A DNA stretch of 64,000 nucleotides from Leishmania mexicana MHOM/GT/2001/U1103 (GCF_000234665.1 NC_018335.1:496001-560000); one strand, 5' to 3'. Positions 49,346 to 60,353 are shown, counted from the stretch's first letter. Notes: generated by a model not told the origin, from the letters alone. Numbers and translations are program-made.

Positions 49346-51418
49346 TCATGGTGTCCAGTCAACATTGCTGTGATGTCGCAGAACACAGAGTGCATTGGCC
49401 ACCTTCCCTCGATGGGCGGCGGTTTCGATAAAGTCGAGGATGCCCTGCTCCGAGCAGAACGCACCGACGTCGTGCATAGTCGTCACAACGCGCTTCGTTG
49501 CCTCAAAGTTGCAGTGGCGACTCACTCCCAGGACGAGGTTGTAGGTGGAGGAGCCAAGGGCGAGACCCTTCGTATGCGCGCGCTCCACCCAGAACAGTGC
49601 GCTGGCCCACTGCCCTGCGTGCACGCACGAATCAATACACAGTTTCGCCTCCGTTGCCGTCATGGCCGCCCGCTGATTACTGAGATAGATGGCCATTGAC
49701 TTGGCCGCCGTCGCCCACTGTCCCTGACGGGAGACGTGAGCTGCAATACTCGGTACAACGTTGAAGCACTTGCGCCGCAGCATCACAGAGAGGAACTGCG
49801 TGGCGAGCCCCCAGGACGCATGCTGCTCGGTGATGGTGCGCGTCAACACGGTGGCATCGAGCTCGGACTGGAGAGGCATGCGAAGCAGAAGATGCGTCAG
49901 CACCGCTACCCGGCCACTTGCCAAGCGCTTAAGTGTGGCACACAAAGGTGCAGCACTCTTTGGAGAATCTGTGGTACCCAATTCGTGTTGCGTCACGCCG
50001 GTGGAGGCCGCCTTCACTGCCTCGCCCTCCCTGACATTCACACACTCGGTGCACAGCTTCAGAATGGTGTTCATGTTCATAGCCGATGGCCGCAGTCGGT
50101 ACAGGTTAATGGCCATGCCAGCGACGTCGAGAGGGGCACTGCCGGTGCGCTGTACCCTCTTCTGTGCCAGTACCCATTGCTTGACTGCGTTCGCCGCCGT
50201 TGAATCGGTGGCGCCGCTTGTAATGTCGTCAAGATACCTCCAGGCGAGCTCCTCACCCTTTCTGAAACCGAGGCACTTGAGCAGCACATCTGGGGCTGAC
50301 TCGGCGTCCTTCACCAGCATATCGGCCATGTAGGTGTCCGCACTCGCCGGATCGTGCGCGACGACGAGTGGTATGATGACGTGATACAGGTAGTGCAGCT
50401 GCAGCGGCGCCGGCGCGGCCACAACGCCGGTCTCGCGCAGAAGCGCGGAGGCGGCTAACACGCGGCGCAGCATGCCTTTCGAGGCCACCTGCTCGCTGTG
50501 CTGCGTTTCCATATAGGCGTGGTAAAGCCCTATGGCTTGCTCATAGTCGAAGCGGGCTGCGGTGGTGAGACAGCAGGCGTACACCGTCGGGGTCCACTGC
50601 GACTTGAAAGGCTGCAGTGCGTGGCATAGTTCCAGGCTGAGCTGCTCGTCATTCCGACAGGCGTGAAAGAGCGCCACTAATATGTCGTCCGAGACAAGCA
50701 TGTCTTCGCCAAAGCGGAAGTAGTAGATGAGGGCCACGTCCGCATGAGACGTGTTCAGCAACGTTCGAATCGCGCATTCGACGTTGTGCTGGTTGAGGTA
50801 GCGCAGCTGTTGCTTTGCCTTATCGATGCCATAGCTGACGTGGATGGCCGCCTCCCACAACGCCTCCTGCTCCATCTTGCAGAAGAGTGCCTGCACCTCG
50901 GCGACCGAGTAGCTCGCAATGCGCTCCTTGACATCGTCCTCGGAGGCGGTGGCCAGGGAGGAAACGTGAGGGCGCCGCTTGTGAAGGTTGTAGTGGCGGT
51001 GCGGCACTTGAGGCACTTGGTGCACCACAGGGGTTTCACGGAACTGCGTATGCACACTTTCCTTCACAAACAGCGGCGCCGAGGAGGACGCGCCGCTTCT
51101 GTCATCACCGTCTCGTGCAGGTATCAGGGCTGACATCTCAGGGAGAAGCTGCGTTTTCACTTGCCTGGTAGAGTTCTGAAAGCAGAGAAGGTGGGCCTCC
51201 TCTGCCTGGAGGTCGAAGCCCTTGAGTAGCAGTGTCGGGGTGCTCCCTTGCGCGGCTCCGGCCGCTGCGGCACGGCGTGCGGCTTCTTGAGGGTCATCTG
51301 TGAGGATTTTGACTGTCGTATAGATGCCAGACTCCACGATATCGGCCCGCTTCGCCCATAGCAGCGCCGTTGTCGAGGCCAGTAAAAAGAGGATGTCATC
51401 GACGCCAAAGAAGGGCAT
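49346..51418 (-). CDS. Helical-repeat protein, PPR-like, probably mitochondrial
   Basis: 690 residues from ATG 51418-51416. After a hydrophobic N-terminal stretch (MPFFGVDDILFLLASTTALL) and a variable region, the protein is built of helix-turn-helix units from about residue 200 to the end. Several of the last units have the pentatricopeptide-repeat look: one reads WASALFWVERAHTKGLALG, then STYNLVLGVSRHCNFEATKRV, then CSEQGILDFIETAAHRGKVA. Trypanosomatids carry many PPR proteins, mainly mitochondrial RNA and ribosome factors, which is the most likely class. The repeat match is by eye and degenerate; a TPR-like or unrelated alpha-solenoid is possible. The hydrophobic N-terminus could be a targeting or anchor segment. 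Confidence 0.55.
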   Translation of the reverse strand: MPFFGVDDILFLLASTTALLWAKRADIVESGIYTTVKILTDDPQEAARRAAAAGAAQGSTPTLLLKGFDLQAEEAHLLCFQNSTRQVKTQLLPEMSALIPARDGDDRSGASSSAPLFVKESVHTQFRETPVVHQVPQVPHRHYNLHKRRPHVSSLATASEDDVKERIASYSVAEVQALFCKMEQEALWEAAIHVSYGIDKAKQQLRYLNQHNVECAIRTLLNTSHADVALIYYFRFGEDMLVSDDILVALFHACRNDEQLSLELCHALQPFKSQWTPTVYACCLTTAARFDYEQAIGLYHAYMETQHSEQVASKGMLRRVLAASALLRETGVVAAPAPLQLHYLYHVIIPLVVAHDPASADTYMADMLVKDAESAPDVLLKCLGFRKGEELAWRYLDDITSGATDSTAANAVKQWVLAQKRVQRTGSAPLDVAGMAINLYRLRPSAMNMNTILKLCTECVNVREGEAVKAASTGVTQHELGTTDSPKSAAPLCATLKRLASGRVAVLTHLLLRMPLQSELDATVLTRTITEQHASWGLATQFLSVMLRRKCFNVVPSIAAHVSRQGQWATAAKSMAIYLSNQRAAMTATEAKLCIDSCVHAGQWASALFWVERAHTKGLALGSSTYNLVLGVSRHCNFEATKRVVTTMHDVGAFCSEQGILDFIETAAHRGKVANALCVLRHHSNVDWTP

Positions 51419-53383
51419 CACGCTTTTGGATTACTTGGGTGTTCCCTGCTTCCTGCGGGACCTCATCATGGTTGCCTAACGTTGCAAAGGCAGAGGGAAG
51501 CCCGTGGTCGCGCCCCGCCACCCCGCTTTCTTCTCAGTGCACCACGCCGCCGGTAGTACGTCTCCGAGGCCAGAGGATGTTGCACGGTCCACTGGGTGCG
51601 CAAAAAAAAAGAAAAGCTAAGCCGACAGAGCAAGACGACGTGGGACGACTCTTCTGCATTCTCAGGACGCCGTTCTACCGCGCCGCCAAAATAGAATAGG
51701 CGTGTGGTGAGGTGGAAAGCACCCCTCCCCCTTCCCCCACACACACCCACACTCAAAACAGCAGCAGAGGAGTGACACCGGCGTTCACTCCCCCCTCCGT
51801 CCTTCTCCTTTCACTATAGCACAGAAAAGTAAAGGCTTCTGCGGTACAGCTACGAGTCACTTGCAAGAGGCGTGACTCGCCTACAAAGCAAAGAGGGGCA
51901 GCGACAACGGCGAAAAGGCGACACACGCAGGGCAGGCGAAAGGGAGGAGATGCACATGAAGAGGAGTGCGAGTGAGGAGGAGATGCCGTCCATAACCTCT
52001 CGCGTAGCGAACAGCCAGAGTGAGGCCAGTTTGCACAGGGCTAGATTACTGGGGGGTTACACTCGCACACTGCCTATAATGCATGCGAGGGCCAAGGGGG
52101 GACACAAGGGGAATGCGACCCCATTCTGCCTTGCCGATAGTCCCTCACAAAGACTGCAAGGGGCTGACGCGGGGGGAGAAGACCCACGAGACATCTCTGT
52201 TTGAAACCGCCGACCTTGTGCACCTGCCACAGCCAACGTGCATGTAGCCCATCACTCCACTCTGCCACGTTCATGATCCTTTCGTGGTTGTTTCTCGAGA
52301 GGTCTTAAAAAACGAAAACACTGCCACGGGCACTTGCACACCCGGCAACGGCTTCGATACGGAGAGAGGAAAGGACGTGCGATACCCGAAAACATTCATG
52401 GTTGACATACCAGTGTGTGTGTGTGTGTTGGGGAGGGGAGGGGGGCGGCGGCCAGGTGCAAGAACGGGGTATGGAGAATGATTGAGAGAGCCATGTCACT
52501 CGCCTAGGTAAAGAGAGACATACACATACCAACACCAATAGGGGAAACGAAACAAAGAAAAACCTGGGGAGAGGGTGGTGTTGGTGGAGAAGCAAGTGAA
52601 CAGTGAAGAGGCCACAGAGATACCGAACAAAAAGAAAACACACAAGTGGCGTCACAAACGAGAATTCGTACAGCCATGTAAGGCGACACCCTTCCCACGA
52701 AATGCAACGAAATCACCCGGGTACACACACGTACACAGGGCTGACAGCACAGCTGAGACGTGACGAGAAAGAAAAACAAATAGGAAGAGAAAAGCGGTTC
52801 ACGTGTGCGCGCGTGCGTGCGTATGCGTGTGAGAGAGAAAGAGGAGGTGCAGAACGGGCGACACAAGAGCGAGAGACACGGACTGCTCAGCGAGACGACA
52901 GTGAAGCGCAAACAGCAGGTGAAGAAGCAACGACAACCGCTACAGAGGACAAAGCGAACGCCACAAAGCCAACAGCGGTGAAGATACCAGCACCGAGGCA
53001 CGTGCAAAAGACGGAAACCCAAAGCAAGGCTACAGAAAAGAAAAAAACACTCTAAACCTTCAAGGAACAACGACAGTTCACAAGAAGGGCCCATGTACAT
53101 ACGTATGTGCACACAGATCTCTATAAAGGTAGAAAGCCGTACACACTACGCGAGTTAGTAGAATCAACCACATAGCCATCAAAGAGGCGACCCCCAATCG
53201 AGAACGAGGCGGGCTGTGAGAGGTGAAGTGGGCGTCCCTGACAGGCATCTTCTCCCCTAGTCGGGGCATGCGACTCAGCAGGAGAGATGGACAGATACAA
53301 GCCCAAGGAGTGCGCGCGCAAACAAGTAGACACACGAGCATGAACCTATACGCACGTTTTCAAACGTGCCGCGACCGCTGGAC
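51419..53383. other. Intergenic / UTR region, no gene supported
   Basis: 2 kb between the TRIM-like and PPR-like genes. It is rich in GA/CA on + (pyrimidine/TG on the transcribed strand), with a TG run at about 52413-52427 and A-rich runs at 51603-51609 and 53040-53046. Frames here are charged low-complexity and not supported as genes. Confidence 0.55.
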
Positions 53384-56300
53384 TCAGTGCACAACATGAG
53401 GGATCTCTATCATCCGAACGGATCCGATGTGCCCACCAAACGTGGCCTGCGGGTAGGACGGACGGGTTGCGTTCCACTGCGGCACCTCACCAGCGTCTAC
53501 CTGCTTTCCACGCACATCGTGTACCGTCAGCTTTGCGTGTCCGCTGCTAGAGCTCACTGCGACGCGCAGGTACAACACCTGGCCCGTCATGGACGCCGGT
53601 ACAATCCACAAGTGAGAGAAGTCATTTGTGCTGCCTTGCTCCCACGCCTCAATTGTGTTGCCAACACCGACGCCGAGACCAACCCAGTCGCCCGGATCAT
53701 CGATGCGGATGGCCCACTGCACGTACCGCGGTGATCGCCGTTTCACATTCGATGTACCCATGGCGCCCAGCAGGTGGTGAAGGGCGAAATCGAAGAGCGA
53801 AGTTCCGGTGCTGTTCGGCACAGACACCGCGTCCGCGGCATACTGCGCCGATGAAGCTGACCCCGCGGCAGATCGCTTGTTGGAAGAGCTAGACGTGGTT
53901 CTCATGTACTCTCGCGTCAGCGCGGGTCCAGAAAGAGCAGGTCGGGCAGCGCCACTAAAACAGGGAGAACGACCATTGTTACGCACCGGCGACACATTCG
54001 CGTTTCGGCTTGCAGGCCGCGACGACTTGGCGAGGGAAGCGGTAGTAGCAGTGGCACTCGTGCCGCTAGAACGCCAGCGATCTCCGTTTGCGATGTTCAC
54101 GGCCTCCTCCACAGGCCGACCATCGTTGTGAAGCTTCCAGTTCGGTCGTTTGCACGGCGAGTTTGACAGAGACAAGTCCTCCGTACGATATTCCGCGCCT
54201 CTGGCTCCCGAGGGGGACAGCTGCGGATTGAGCTCCAGCACTTGCGACATGACACCCTCTAAGTTCGGGACGAGACCGGCGCTCATCGGGGGTAGCCGCA
54301 GCGAGGCACGCGTAAAGCGCGAAGGCAGGTCCGTGGAGGCGCTCAAGCCCTCGGCGATGGTTGCGATTTGCATGGAGAAGAGCGGCCTCGACGGATCGGT
54401 GCGGAGGTGGTCCGTAGCGGCGCGCAGCAGCTGCACCTTCTCATCCGTGATGAGGATTTCGCGGGCGACGTCCGTCTGTGCGTAAGCAAACTCCGCCTCA
54501 CACGCCTCAATGTACTCCTTCTTCTTCCCCTCGAGGGCGTTGATGAGGAGATTGAATTGGTTGCGGATGGCGTCCTTTTTGCTTTCGCACAGCTCGCGTA
54601 CCCGCTGGTGCTGCTCCACCCACCGCTTCGCCGATTGCTGCGCCTCTTCCAGCTGAACGGACACCTTTTCTTCGATCGTGTGGCGCGAGTCGGCGTTGCC
54701 AAGCACGTCGGGGATGACGACGAAGTTCGACATGTGAATCCTGTTGCGCGACGCGCAAAGGGCGCAGAGGAGCTCCTTCGAGCACGGGTCGAAGAGTTGC
54801 AACTCGCGCCTGTGGACAGGGCACTGCGGCTCCGACTGCGGTGAGGCGTATGGCACCCACTGCACAATCAGAGAAGCGATGGGCACCACGTAGTGTTCGG
54901 GGTCTCTAAAGAGAATGGCTGAGTTGCTGAGCATAAAGCAGCTGTTAAAGTTCCGGTTACTCTCGAGCAAGCGCCGTGCCTCGAGCTCGGTGTCGGCGAA
55001 CAGCATGTTGCCAGGAGCAGCTTCGTAGAGGATGATTGGCGTGTTCACGACACCCTCTGACATTTCGTCGGCGCTCGTGAGGCTCGCGAGCTTTTCCCCA
55101 TCGCTGTTGCGCAGCCGCAGCTGAGGATAGAAGTAAGGGTTCGGCATCACACCTTTTGTCGCGACGTAGATAGAGCTGCTGCTCCGCAGGCCGGTAGCGG
55201 CGGAGCGGTCCGCCTTGAATGCTCGGATACGACTAATCTTCTGCACCTTACCATAATACTGCTGAGGGCAGAGAATCGACAAGAAGTCCTCTGCGATTCG
55301 GTCGCGTGAGGCAGAAGTGAGCGCCTCCGGTGTAAAGGCAAGTTCTCTCAGCTGTGCGCCACCTAGCTCTTCTGAGGTGTCTACAAGGTCATCTTTACCG
55401 GTCGCTGCCACCCGCTGCGATGGCGTGCGGAGTTGCGTGTGGTCCACCGCCGCAGGCAAGGCACTCGCTTGAGAACCAGGAACGGAATATGACTGCAGCG
55501 ACGCCGAGCTCCTCGACATGTTGCCCACATCGCTGGACTTCGATCGGTGGGGGTGATGATGCTTGCGTCTATGCTTGCGCGACGACTTGTCGTCCCCCGG
55601 CGACGCGCTATGGCCTTTGCGCTTCTTTTTCCCTCCCCCTTTGCTACCCTCTTCCTTTGAGCGGTGCCTGTGCACGCTCCCTTCCTGCTCCACAGGTGCA
55701 ACTGTACCTACGCCAGACGATGGCGAGCACGGCGACGCCATCGCCGTTGGCGCACTGCTGCTGTACGGCTTCATCACCGTTGGGAGCGCCGTGGCCTCGT
55801 CGGGATCTTCGCGGAGGGAGAGCGAGGAGGACGAGGAGTCCGACGGGGAAATGCGGCGCAGCTCCGCTCCCGCCGCGCCAGCCTGCGTCGTTTCCGGTGG
55901 CATCGCCGATGGCGCCTCCTCAAACTGGATGTCGGCGGAGTCATCTATGTTGTCCTCCTCCTCCTCGAAGGTGAACTCGTCGCTGCCCGACTTGTGCATC
56001 TTCACTGGCACATCGCCTCGGGGTAGCGTGGCAGCCGATGTCTGCTGGTTGCGCCCGGGAGGCGTGCGGTAGGGGACCTCGTCTACCTTCACGATGGTGC
56101 CACCGGATCGTACCGGCGTCGGCTGTGGAAGTTGCTGTTGCGGCCCTGGAAAGGATTTGGGCCCGACAGAAACGTTCGTGTTCTGCGGAGGGATCAGTGG
56201 CGCCGTGGTGCGCGACGTCAGCGCTGCCGGTGCCCCTCCCAGGCTCAAGCCTCCCATTGACTTGATCAGCATCTTTGGCGGAGACTTCGCCGGCAGAGAC

Positions 56301-57157
56301 GGGCTAAGGTGGCCAGGTAGCGTCTTGCTCGCAGGATGAACGGGTCCTCCAACGGTGGGCGGACTCACAAGCACCTTTACACCGTTTGGCAGAATGCGAA
56401 ACACGGACGCGTTGGTGGGTGACACCGAGCGCGACGGGATCAGCGAAGGGCTCGTCGCTGAGTGTCTTGCCTCCTCTGGCGACACTGGCCGCGAGCCTGG
56501 AGGCGGTGGCCCACTAATCAACTTCGCTCCTGGCGGCAGCATCTTCATTGGGGTCTTTGCAGTCATTCCCGGTGGGAGCGGAGGCGTGTTATCATGCGAC
56601 AGCGACGGCGGCGTGCTGCTCAGCGGCGGCGACGCCATGTGCACCGTGCCTGGTGGTGGGGAGCTGTACATGATCTTGAATCCAGGAGGTGGCGCCCCGA
56701 CAATAGTTTTCGCGCCTGGTGGCGGCGGTCCGACAATGATCTTAGCGCCTGGCGGTGGCTGCCCCATTATTTTCATCCCGGGGGTTGGTGACTGACTCCT
56801 GCCAGGAGTTGGGGAAATGGAGCTGGGTCGAGAAAAGTTGGGCGATCCATCCGTGCCCGTCATAACTTTTAAAACGGCATTCGGCGGTGGGCCCTTCAAG
56901 ATCTTGGCGCCGGGAGGAAGGGCCCCCTTAACGGGCATTCCTGGCGGCATTGGACCTCCGGGCGCCGGCACCGACTTGGGCCCTACGACCATCCCCTCTG
57001 GTAGCGCTACTGACATGCCTGCATGCGTCACAGACATCTCCGGCGTCGCATTACCGTCCCCGGATTCCTCGCTGACTGCCGCGCTCGCTGCCTTGTTTCG
57101 CTTGCGAATTTGCCAGGGATCCATGTGACTGAAGCCCTTCTTGATGCCCTTGAGCAT
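53384..57157 (-). CDS. TRIM-like protein: Pro-rich repeats, B-box zinc finger, coiled coil, beta-rich C-terminal domain
   Basis: 1257 residues from ATG 57157-57155; the upstream open frame to 57499 lies in the pyrimidine-rich leader. Residues about 60-220 hold degenerate tandem units of the type PPPGAKIIVG (e.g. near 81, 135, 145, 156 and 208). The region 230-700 is Ser/Pro-rich with an acidic patch and a Lys/His/Arg-rich patch (KKKRKGH...KHRRKHHHPHR) resembling a nuclear-localisation or RNA-binding stretch. A B-box-type zinc finger starts at Cys779 (CPVHRREL, then CSKELLCALC), followed by a coiled coil (about 820-930). The last ~130 residues are beta-rich (VQWAIRIDDPGDWVGLGVG... to the end), reminiscent of a SPRY-like sandwich but not securely assigned. 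No RING is seen, so ubiquitin-ligase activity is not implied. Function unknown. Confidence 0.75.
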   Translation of the reverse strand: MLKGIKKGFSHMDPWQIRKRNKAASAAVSEESGDGNATPEMSVTHAGMSVALPEGMVVGPKSVPAPGGPMPPGMPVKGALPPGAKILKGPPPNAVLKVMTGTDGSPNFSRPSSISPTPGRSQSPTPGMKIMGQPPPGAKIIVGPPPPGAKTIVGAPPPGFKIMYSSPPPGTVHMASPPLSSTPPSLSHDNTPPLPPGMTAKTPMKMLPPGAKLISGPPPPGSRPVSPEEARHSATSPSLIPSRSVSPTNASVFRILPNGVKVLVSPPTVGGPVHPASKTLPGHLSPSLPAKSPPKMLIKSMGGLSLGGAPAALTSRTTAPLIPPQNTNVSVGPKSFPGPQQQLPQPTPVRSGGTIVKVDEVPYRTPPGRNQQTSAATLPRGDVPVKMHKSGSDEFTFEEEEDNIDDSADIQFEEAPSAMPPETTQAGAAGAELRRISPSDSSSSSLSLREDPDEATALPTVMKPYSSSAPTAMASPCSPSSGVGTVAPVEQEGSVHRHRSKEEGSKGGGKKKRKGHSASPGDDKSSRKHRRKHHHPHRSKSSDVGNMSRSSASLQSYSVPGSQASALPAAVDHTQLRTPSQRVAATGKDDLVDTSEELGGAQLRELAFTPEALTSASRDRIAEDFLSILCPQQYYGKVQKISRIRAFKADRSAATGLRSSSSIYVATKGVMPNPYFYPQLRLRNSDGEKLASLTSADEMSEGVVNTPIILYEAAPGNMLFADTELEARRLLESNRNFNSCFMLSNSAILFRDPEHYVVPIASLIVQWVPYASPQSEPQCPVHRRELQLFDPCSKELLCALCASRNRIHMSNFVVIPDVLGNADSRHTIEEKVSVQLEEAQQSAKRWVEQHQRVRELCESKKDAIRNQFNLLINALEGKKKEYIEACEAEFAYAQTDVAREILITDEKVQLLRAATDHLRTDPSRPLFSMQIATIAEGLSASTDLPSRFTRASLRLPPMSAGLVPNLEGVMSQVLELNPQLSPSGARGAEYRTEDLSLSNSPCKRPNWKLHNDGRPVEEAVNIANGDRWRSSGTSATATTASLAKSSRPASRNANVSPVRNNGRSPCFSGAARPALSGPALTREYMRTTSSSSNKRSAAGSASSAQYAADAVSVPNSTGTSLFDFALHHLLGAMGTSNVKRRSPRYVQWAIRIDDPGDWVGLGVGVGNTIEAWEQGSTNDFSHLWIVPASMTGQVLYLRVAVSSSSGHAKLTVHDVRGKQVDAGEVPQWNATRPSYPQATFGGHIGSVRMIEIPHVVH

Positions 57158-58576
57158 GGCTGCAGCGGATGCGGATGAGACCACAAACGAAGCCAGTGGG
57201 CGCCTAGCAGAAGAAAGCCGTACCAATGTCGTCCGCTGTGGTGCACGACGGATGGGTGGCGTGAGGGGATGGGAGGGATATGCAGTGATGAACGCTGACA
57301 GATAAACAGACGCACAAAAAAGAAGAAGGAAGGCACGTAGCAAGCAAGCGTGTAGCAGATGGCAACCCGAGCACGGAGACGAGGAGGGACCCAACACAGT
57401 TAGAATAATAGCAAGGGAAAGGCGCACGTCCGCACACAATGAAAAGAGTAATTCTAGGGCTGAACTGCTGCTCTGCAGCCTTGCGGAAACGGACCGCACC
57501 GGTCACAACGTCGTTGTCACCTCTAACAAGCACAGAGACGTCCAAAACAAACACGAGGGAGAGAGACCGAGAGAGAGAGAGCAAGACTAGTCCGAAAGAA
57601 ACAGGTACGATGGGTGAGACGGGAGGATGAGTACCACAAGGAAGGTGTGTCGATCTCCGGTTGCCTCCGCCAGCTCTGTGGCACATGTGGGGTGCACCCG
57701 ATGCAGCTAGGGGATGGGAAGAAGAGCTACACAGATGGAGAGAGCACACGTCTGTGCAGATGAATCTCTCTCTAAGCCTTGACGACTGACACGGCCAACT
57801 TGCTTTCCTTCGCTTTGTGCGGTGAGGGGTGCGTCTTTCGGAAAACCCACGTTTGCACCACAAACAAACAGGGATGGGAATTATGATGCGTCTCCTCCTG
57901 CGCTCTCTTGGGCCGCAGTTCACCGGTGGCTACGTGTCGTCGTTGTCCTTTGTGGTGCAGTCGAGAGGAGCGTCGATGGGGAGGGGGGGGGGGCATTGTT
58001 TTTTTATTGAGGTGTACAAAGAGGAAGGGGAAGGGTCATCAAGTCTGTGAGCAATACGGCAGCGCCAGTGGTAGAGAGCTAGAGCATCGTCGACCTTTCT
58101 CGCATGTCGATGATTCGGTACGGTAGTACCCAGCCTTGTGACCCGCCATCATAAGAATGAAAGAGTGCGGCCAGAGCGGCGAGACACAAGAGCAGGAAGG
58201 AGGGGGCGGGGGATGCAGCAAACATCCCCTGGGCTACTACGCCACTGCCCCACCTATATAAGTGGCGTAGTGTCTGTGTTTCCTATCGTGTTTCTTTGCG
58301 AATCGACATCTCACGTGGCAGTCCAACGTCCAACACGTTCCCCTCACAAGTAAACGCACCCACATGGGCAACACGACGGTGGCGGAACGCCCAAATAAGA
58401 CGTTGCACCCCAACCCCCCAAATACCCGAAGGAAGAGCCAGCGGACTATCATGTCATGGAGAAGTGAGACCGCCATGTCCGCGGAGCAATGGCGGCCCCG
58501 ACCCACACAAATTCGCCAAAATATGAACACACAAACACACGTATATATATATATACACCCGCCCGTACGTGTGCGC
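57158..58576. other. Intergenic / UTR region, no gene supported
   Basis: 1.4 kb between the 147-residue hypothetical gene and the TRIM-like gene (- strand). It contains GAGA runs at about 57558-57580, a G homopolymer at 57981-57992 and a TA repeat at 58541-58554, immediately 3' of the next - strand stop. No supported gene. Confidence 0.55.
58541..58554. repeat. TA dinucleotide microsatellite
   Basis: Short alternating TA tract about 22 bp beyond the stop codon of the - strand gene ending at 58577; lies in its 3' UTR. Confidence 0.7.
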
Positions 58577-59020
58577 TCAACCGTCATCTTCGTCCTCCAT
58601 GATGGGCTCCTCCTCGAACTCGCTAATCCCGTCAATGCGGGCCAAGTGTTCATTGAACAGAAGTTGACTCGTCGACGCGGTCTTGGCCTGCGTGATGGTC
58701 TCTGCCATGCGCCCCATGGATGCGATGTGCTGCGTCAGCGGGGTCTGCCGCTGCACGGCGAAGGCGCGAGCGGACTCCGTCCATGCACAATGCTCTGTTA
58801 GGTGAGCAAGGTGGGTATCGTTCAGATTCTCATTTGCGGCCGCACCGACGAGAAGCGGCATCGCACGGCGACCATTAACGCGCATCATCTCCTCCTTCAC
58901 AAACGCCAAATTGAGCTTCTCCTTTGTCACCTGCGTCGCCGCCCAGAGAGTGCCGTGGCTGCGCATTACTTGGTGAAACATGGACATCTGAGCCAAGCGC
59001 TTTGCGTAGATATCGTTCAT
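58577..59020 (-). CDS. Small hypothetical protein, helical, acidic C-terminus
   Basis: 147 residues from ATG 59020-59018; the open frame upstream to 59359 is leader without a coding look. I do not recognise a family. The composition is balanced and protein-like: MNDIYAKRLAQMSMFHQVM at the start, amphipathic helices throughout and an acidic tail (EFEEEPIMEDEDDG). No signal peptide, membrane segment or zinc motif is seen. Conserved-looking texture and high GC3 favour a real gene, but this is the least certain CDS together with its neighbour. Confidence 0.6.
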   Translation of the reverse strand: MNDIYAKRLAQMSMFHQVMRSHGTLWAATQVTKEKLNLAFVKEEMMRVNGRRAMPLLVGAAANENLNDTHLAHLTEHCAWTESARAFAVQRQTPLTQHIASMGRMAETITQAKTASTSQLLFNEHLARIDGISEFEEEPIMEDEDDG

Positions 59021-59858
59021 TATTGCTATCGTATGTGTGCGTGTGCGTGTGTGTATTCGGGGTCGCCTGACCTTGTGGGGATACAGATGACGTATGCAGC
59101 GGACGATCGAAGAAAAAGGGGTGAGGGCAGAGAAGCGTACAGCCCAGTCACAGAGACGACGTGGGAAAGACACAGAGAGATGCTCTTGCCGTCCCCACGA
59201 CAAGGAGTCGCCTGCGACTGTCAAATCACTGACCTCTGAGTGGGCCGTAGCGTTGTCGCAGCCAACAAGAGAACAACAACAAAACGAAATTGATGAGGAG
59301 AGGGCCGAAGGAGGTGAAGAGATGCACAAGGCGGCGGAGGAGGCGGTGGGAAGAGCCAAGTAAAGTTTGAGAGTCTGTGGCCGGTGAAAAAGAAACGCGT
59401 GTCGTGGAGCATCGGGTACTCATCCGACACACACAGCGGTCCCGCGAGACAACCCCACAAAGCACCCTCAAGCGCTGCGGGTCTTTCCTTGTGTGCTTAT
59501 GTGTGCAGTGCTGCTCGGCTCACTACAGAATTTCTCCGCACTCTCCCCCCGTCGCCTCTCCACGTCGTTCCCCTACATTTTGTGTGCTCGAGATGCGCTG
59601 CGAGAAGGGGGCGCTGACTACATCCGCAGCAGCACCCACAAGCGATTCCATGCACGTGGGAGGGAGGGAGGTTGGAGTTCGCCAGGGGAGAGATCAAGCG
59701 AGAGACGCTGACGAGCGCCTCTAAGCACACATCGCTTCGTGCCTCCCTCGACAAAACAAAAGAGTCCAATCGACAGCAAGACCCTCACGGAGAACGTCGC
59801 CTCAGTACGGGTCCGCCAGGACACGTCAGCAGCTGAAGCTCAACCGAAAACGCTGTCG
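59021..59858. other. Intergenic / UTR region, no gene supported
   Basis: Spacer on the - strand unit. A GA/GG-rich stretch at about 59325-59355 gives a pyrimidine tract on the transcribed strand, upstream of ATG 59020. No supported gene. Confidence 0.5.
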
Positions 59859-60353
59859 TCACGCCTTGTGGCCGGCCTCGGACGACGACGACGCCGATAT
59901 GCCTAGGTTGTCCAGCTTTTCCAAGCCAACATATGCGAAGCCAGCCTCGTGCAGCTCTTCCTCCGTCGCCTTTTCATCCCTGGCGTAGTCTGGTACGGGT
60001 GACACCGTGGTCGTCGATGTTATTTTCAGTGGGTCGTTCTTCATGTAGGCGAAAGAGCGCATCTCCCAGTAGAGGATCATCACAAAGAAGAGACTCGACA
60101 CCTTGAAGAGCGACCAGCTCCAGTCCCGGTTGTACCCAAAGACATCGAAAAACGGTACCCTTTCACGAGACTCGAAGCGCTTGTCCTGCCAGTGTGGCTT
60201 TTCGGGGTCGATCTGGGCAAGGTCATCGCTGTCGTACAACCGCGCGTCCACCATGTGCCGCCCCGTTGAGCCTGTGTCCACATACGGCTTTGGCGGGAGC
60301 GGCGTGCGCTTTTTACGCCGCATCAAGCGGCTGAGCCACTTCATTGCTGCCAT
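59859..60353 (-). CDS. Small single-pass membrane protein, hypothetical
   Basis: 164 residues from ATG 60353-60351 (a second Met three codons in is possible; the frame opens upstream only at TTG). The N-terminus is basic (MKWLSRLMRRKKR, residues 4-16), compatible with mitochondrial targeting. One hydrophobic, aromatic-rich segment at about 80-98 (SWSLFKVSSLFFVMILYW) is a probable transmembrane helix. The preceding region is rich in charged and aromatic residues (FFDVFGYNRDW). The C-terminus ends in a Ser-rich tail. The size, single TM and basic N-terminus resemble accessory subunits of mitochondrial inner-membrane complexes, but no specific homologue is recognised. Confidence 0.65.
   Translation of the reverse strand: MAAMKWLSRLMRRKKRTPLPPKPYVDTGSTGRHMVDARLYDSDDLAQIDPEKPHWQDKRFESRERVPFFDVFGYNRDWSWSLFKVSSLFFVMILYWEMRSFAYMKNDPLKITSTTTVSPVPDYARDEKATEEELHEAGFAYVGLEKLDNLGISASSSSEAGHKA

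Noticed and set aside
51980..52260. Possible further, highly degenerate SIDER-like segment
   Set aside because: A few short G-rich words resemble the repeat, but I could not align more than short stretches with copies 1-3.
57158..57499. N-terminal extension of the TRIM-like protein with hydrophobic Leu/Ser runs
   Set aside because: It looks like a signal peptide only because the pyrimidine-rich leader encodes Leu, Ser and Phe; ATG 57157 starts the protein-like sequence.
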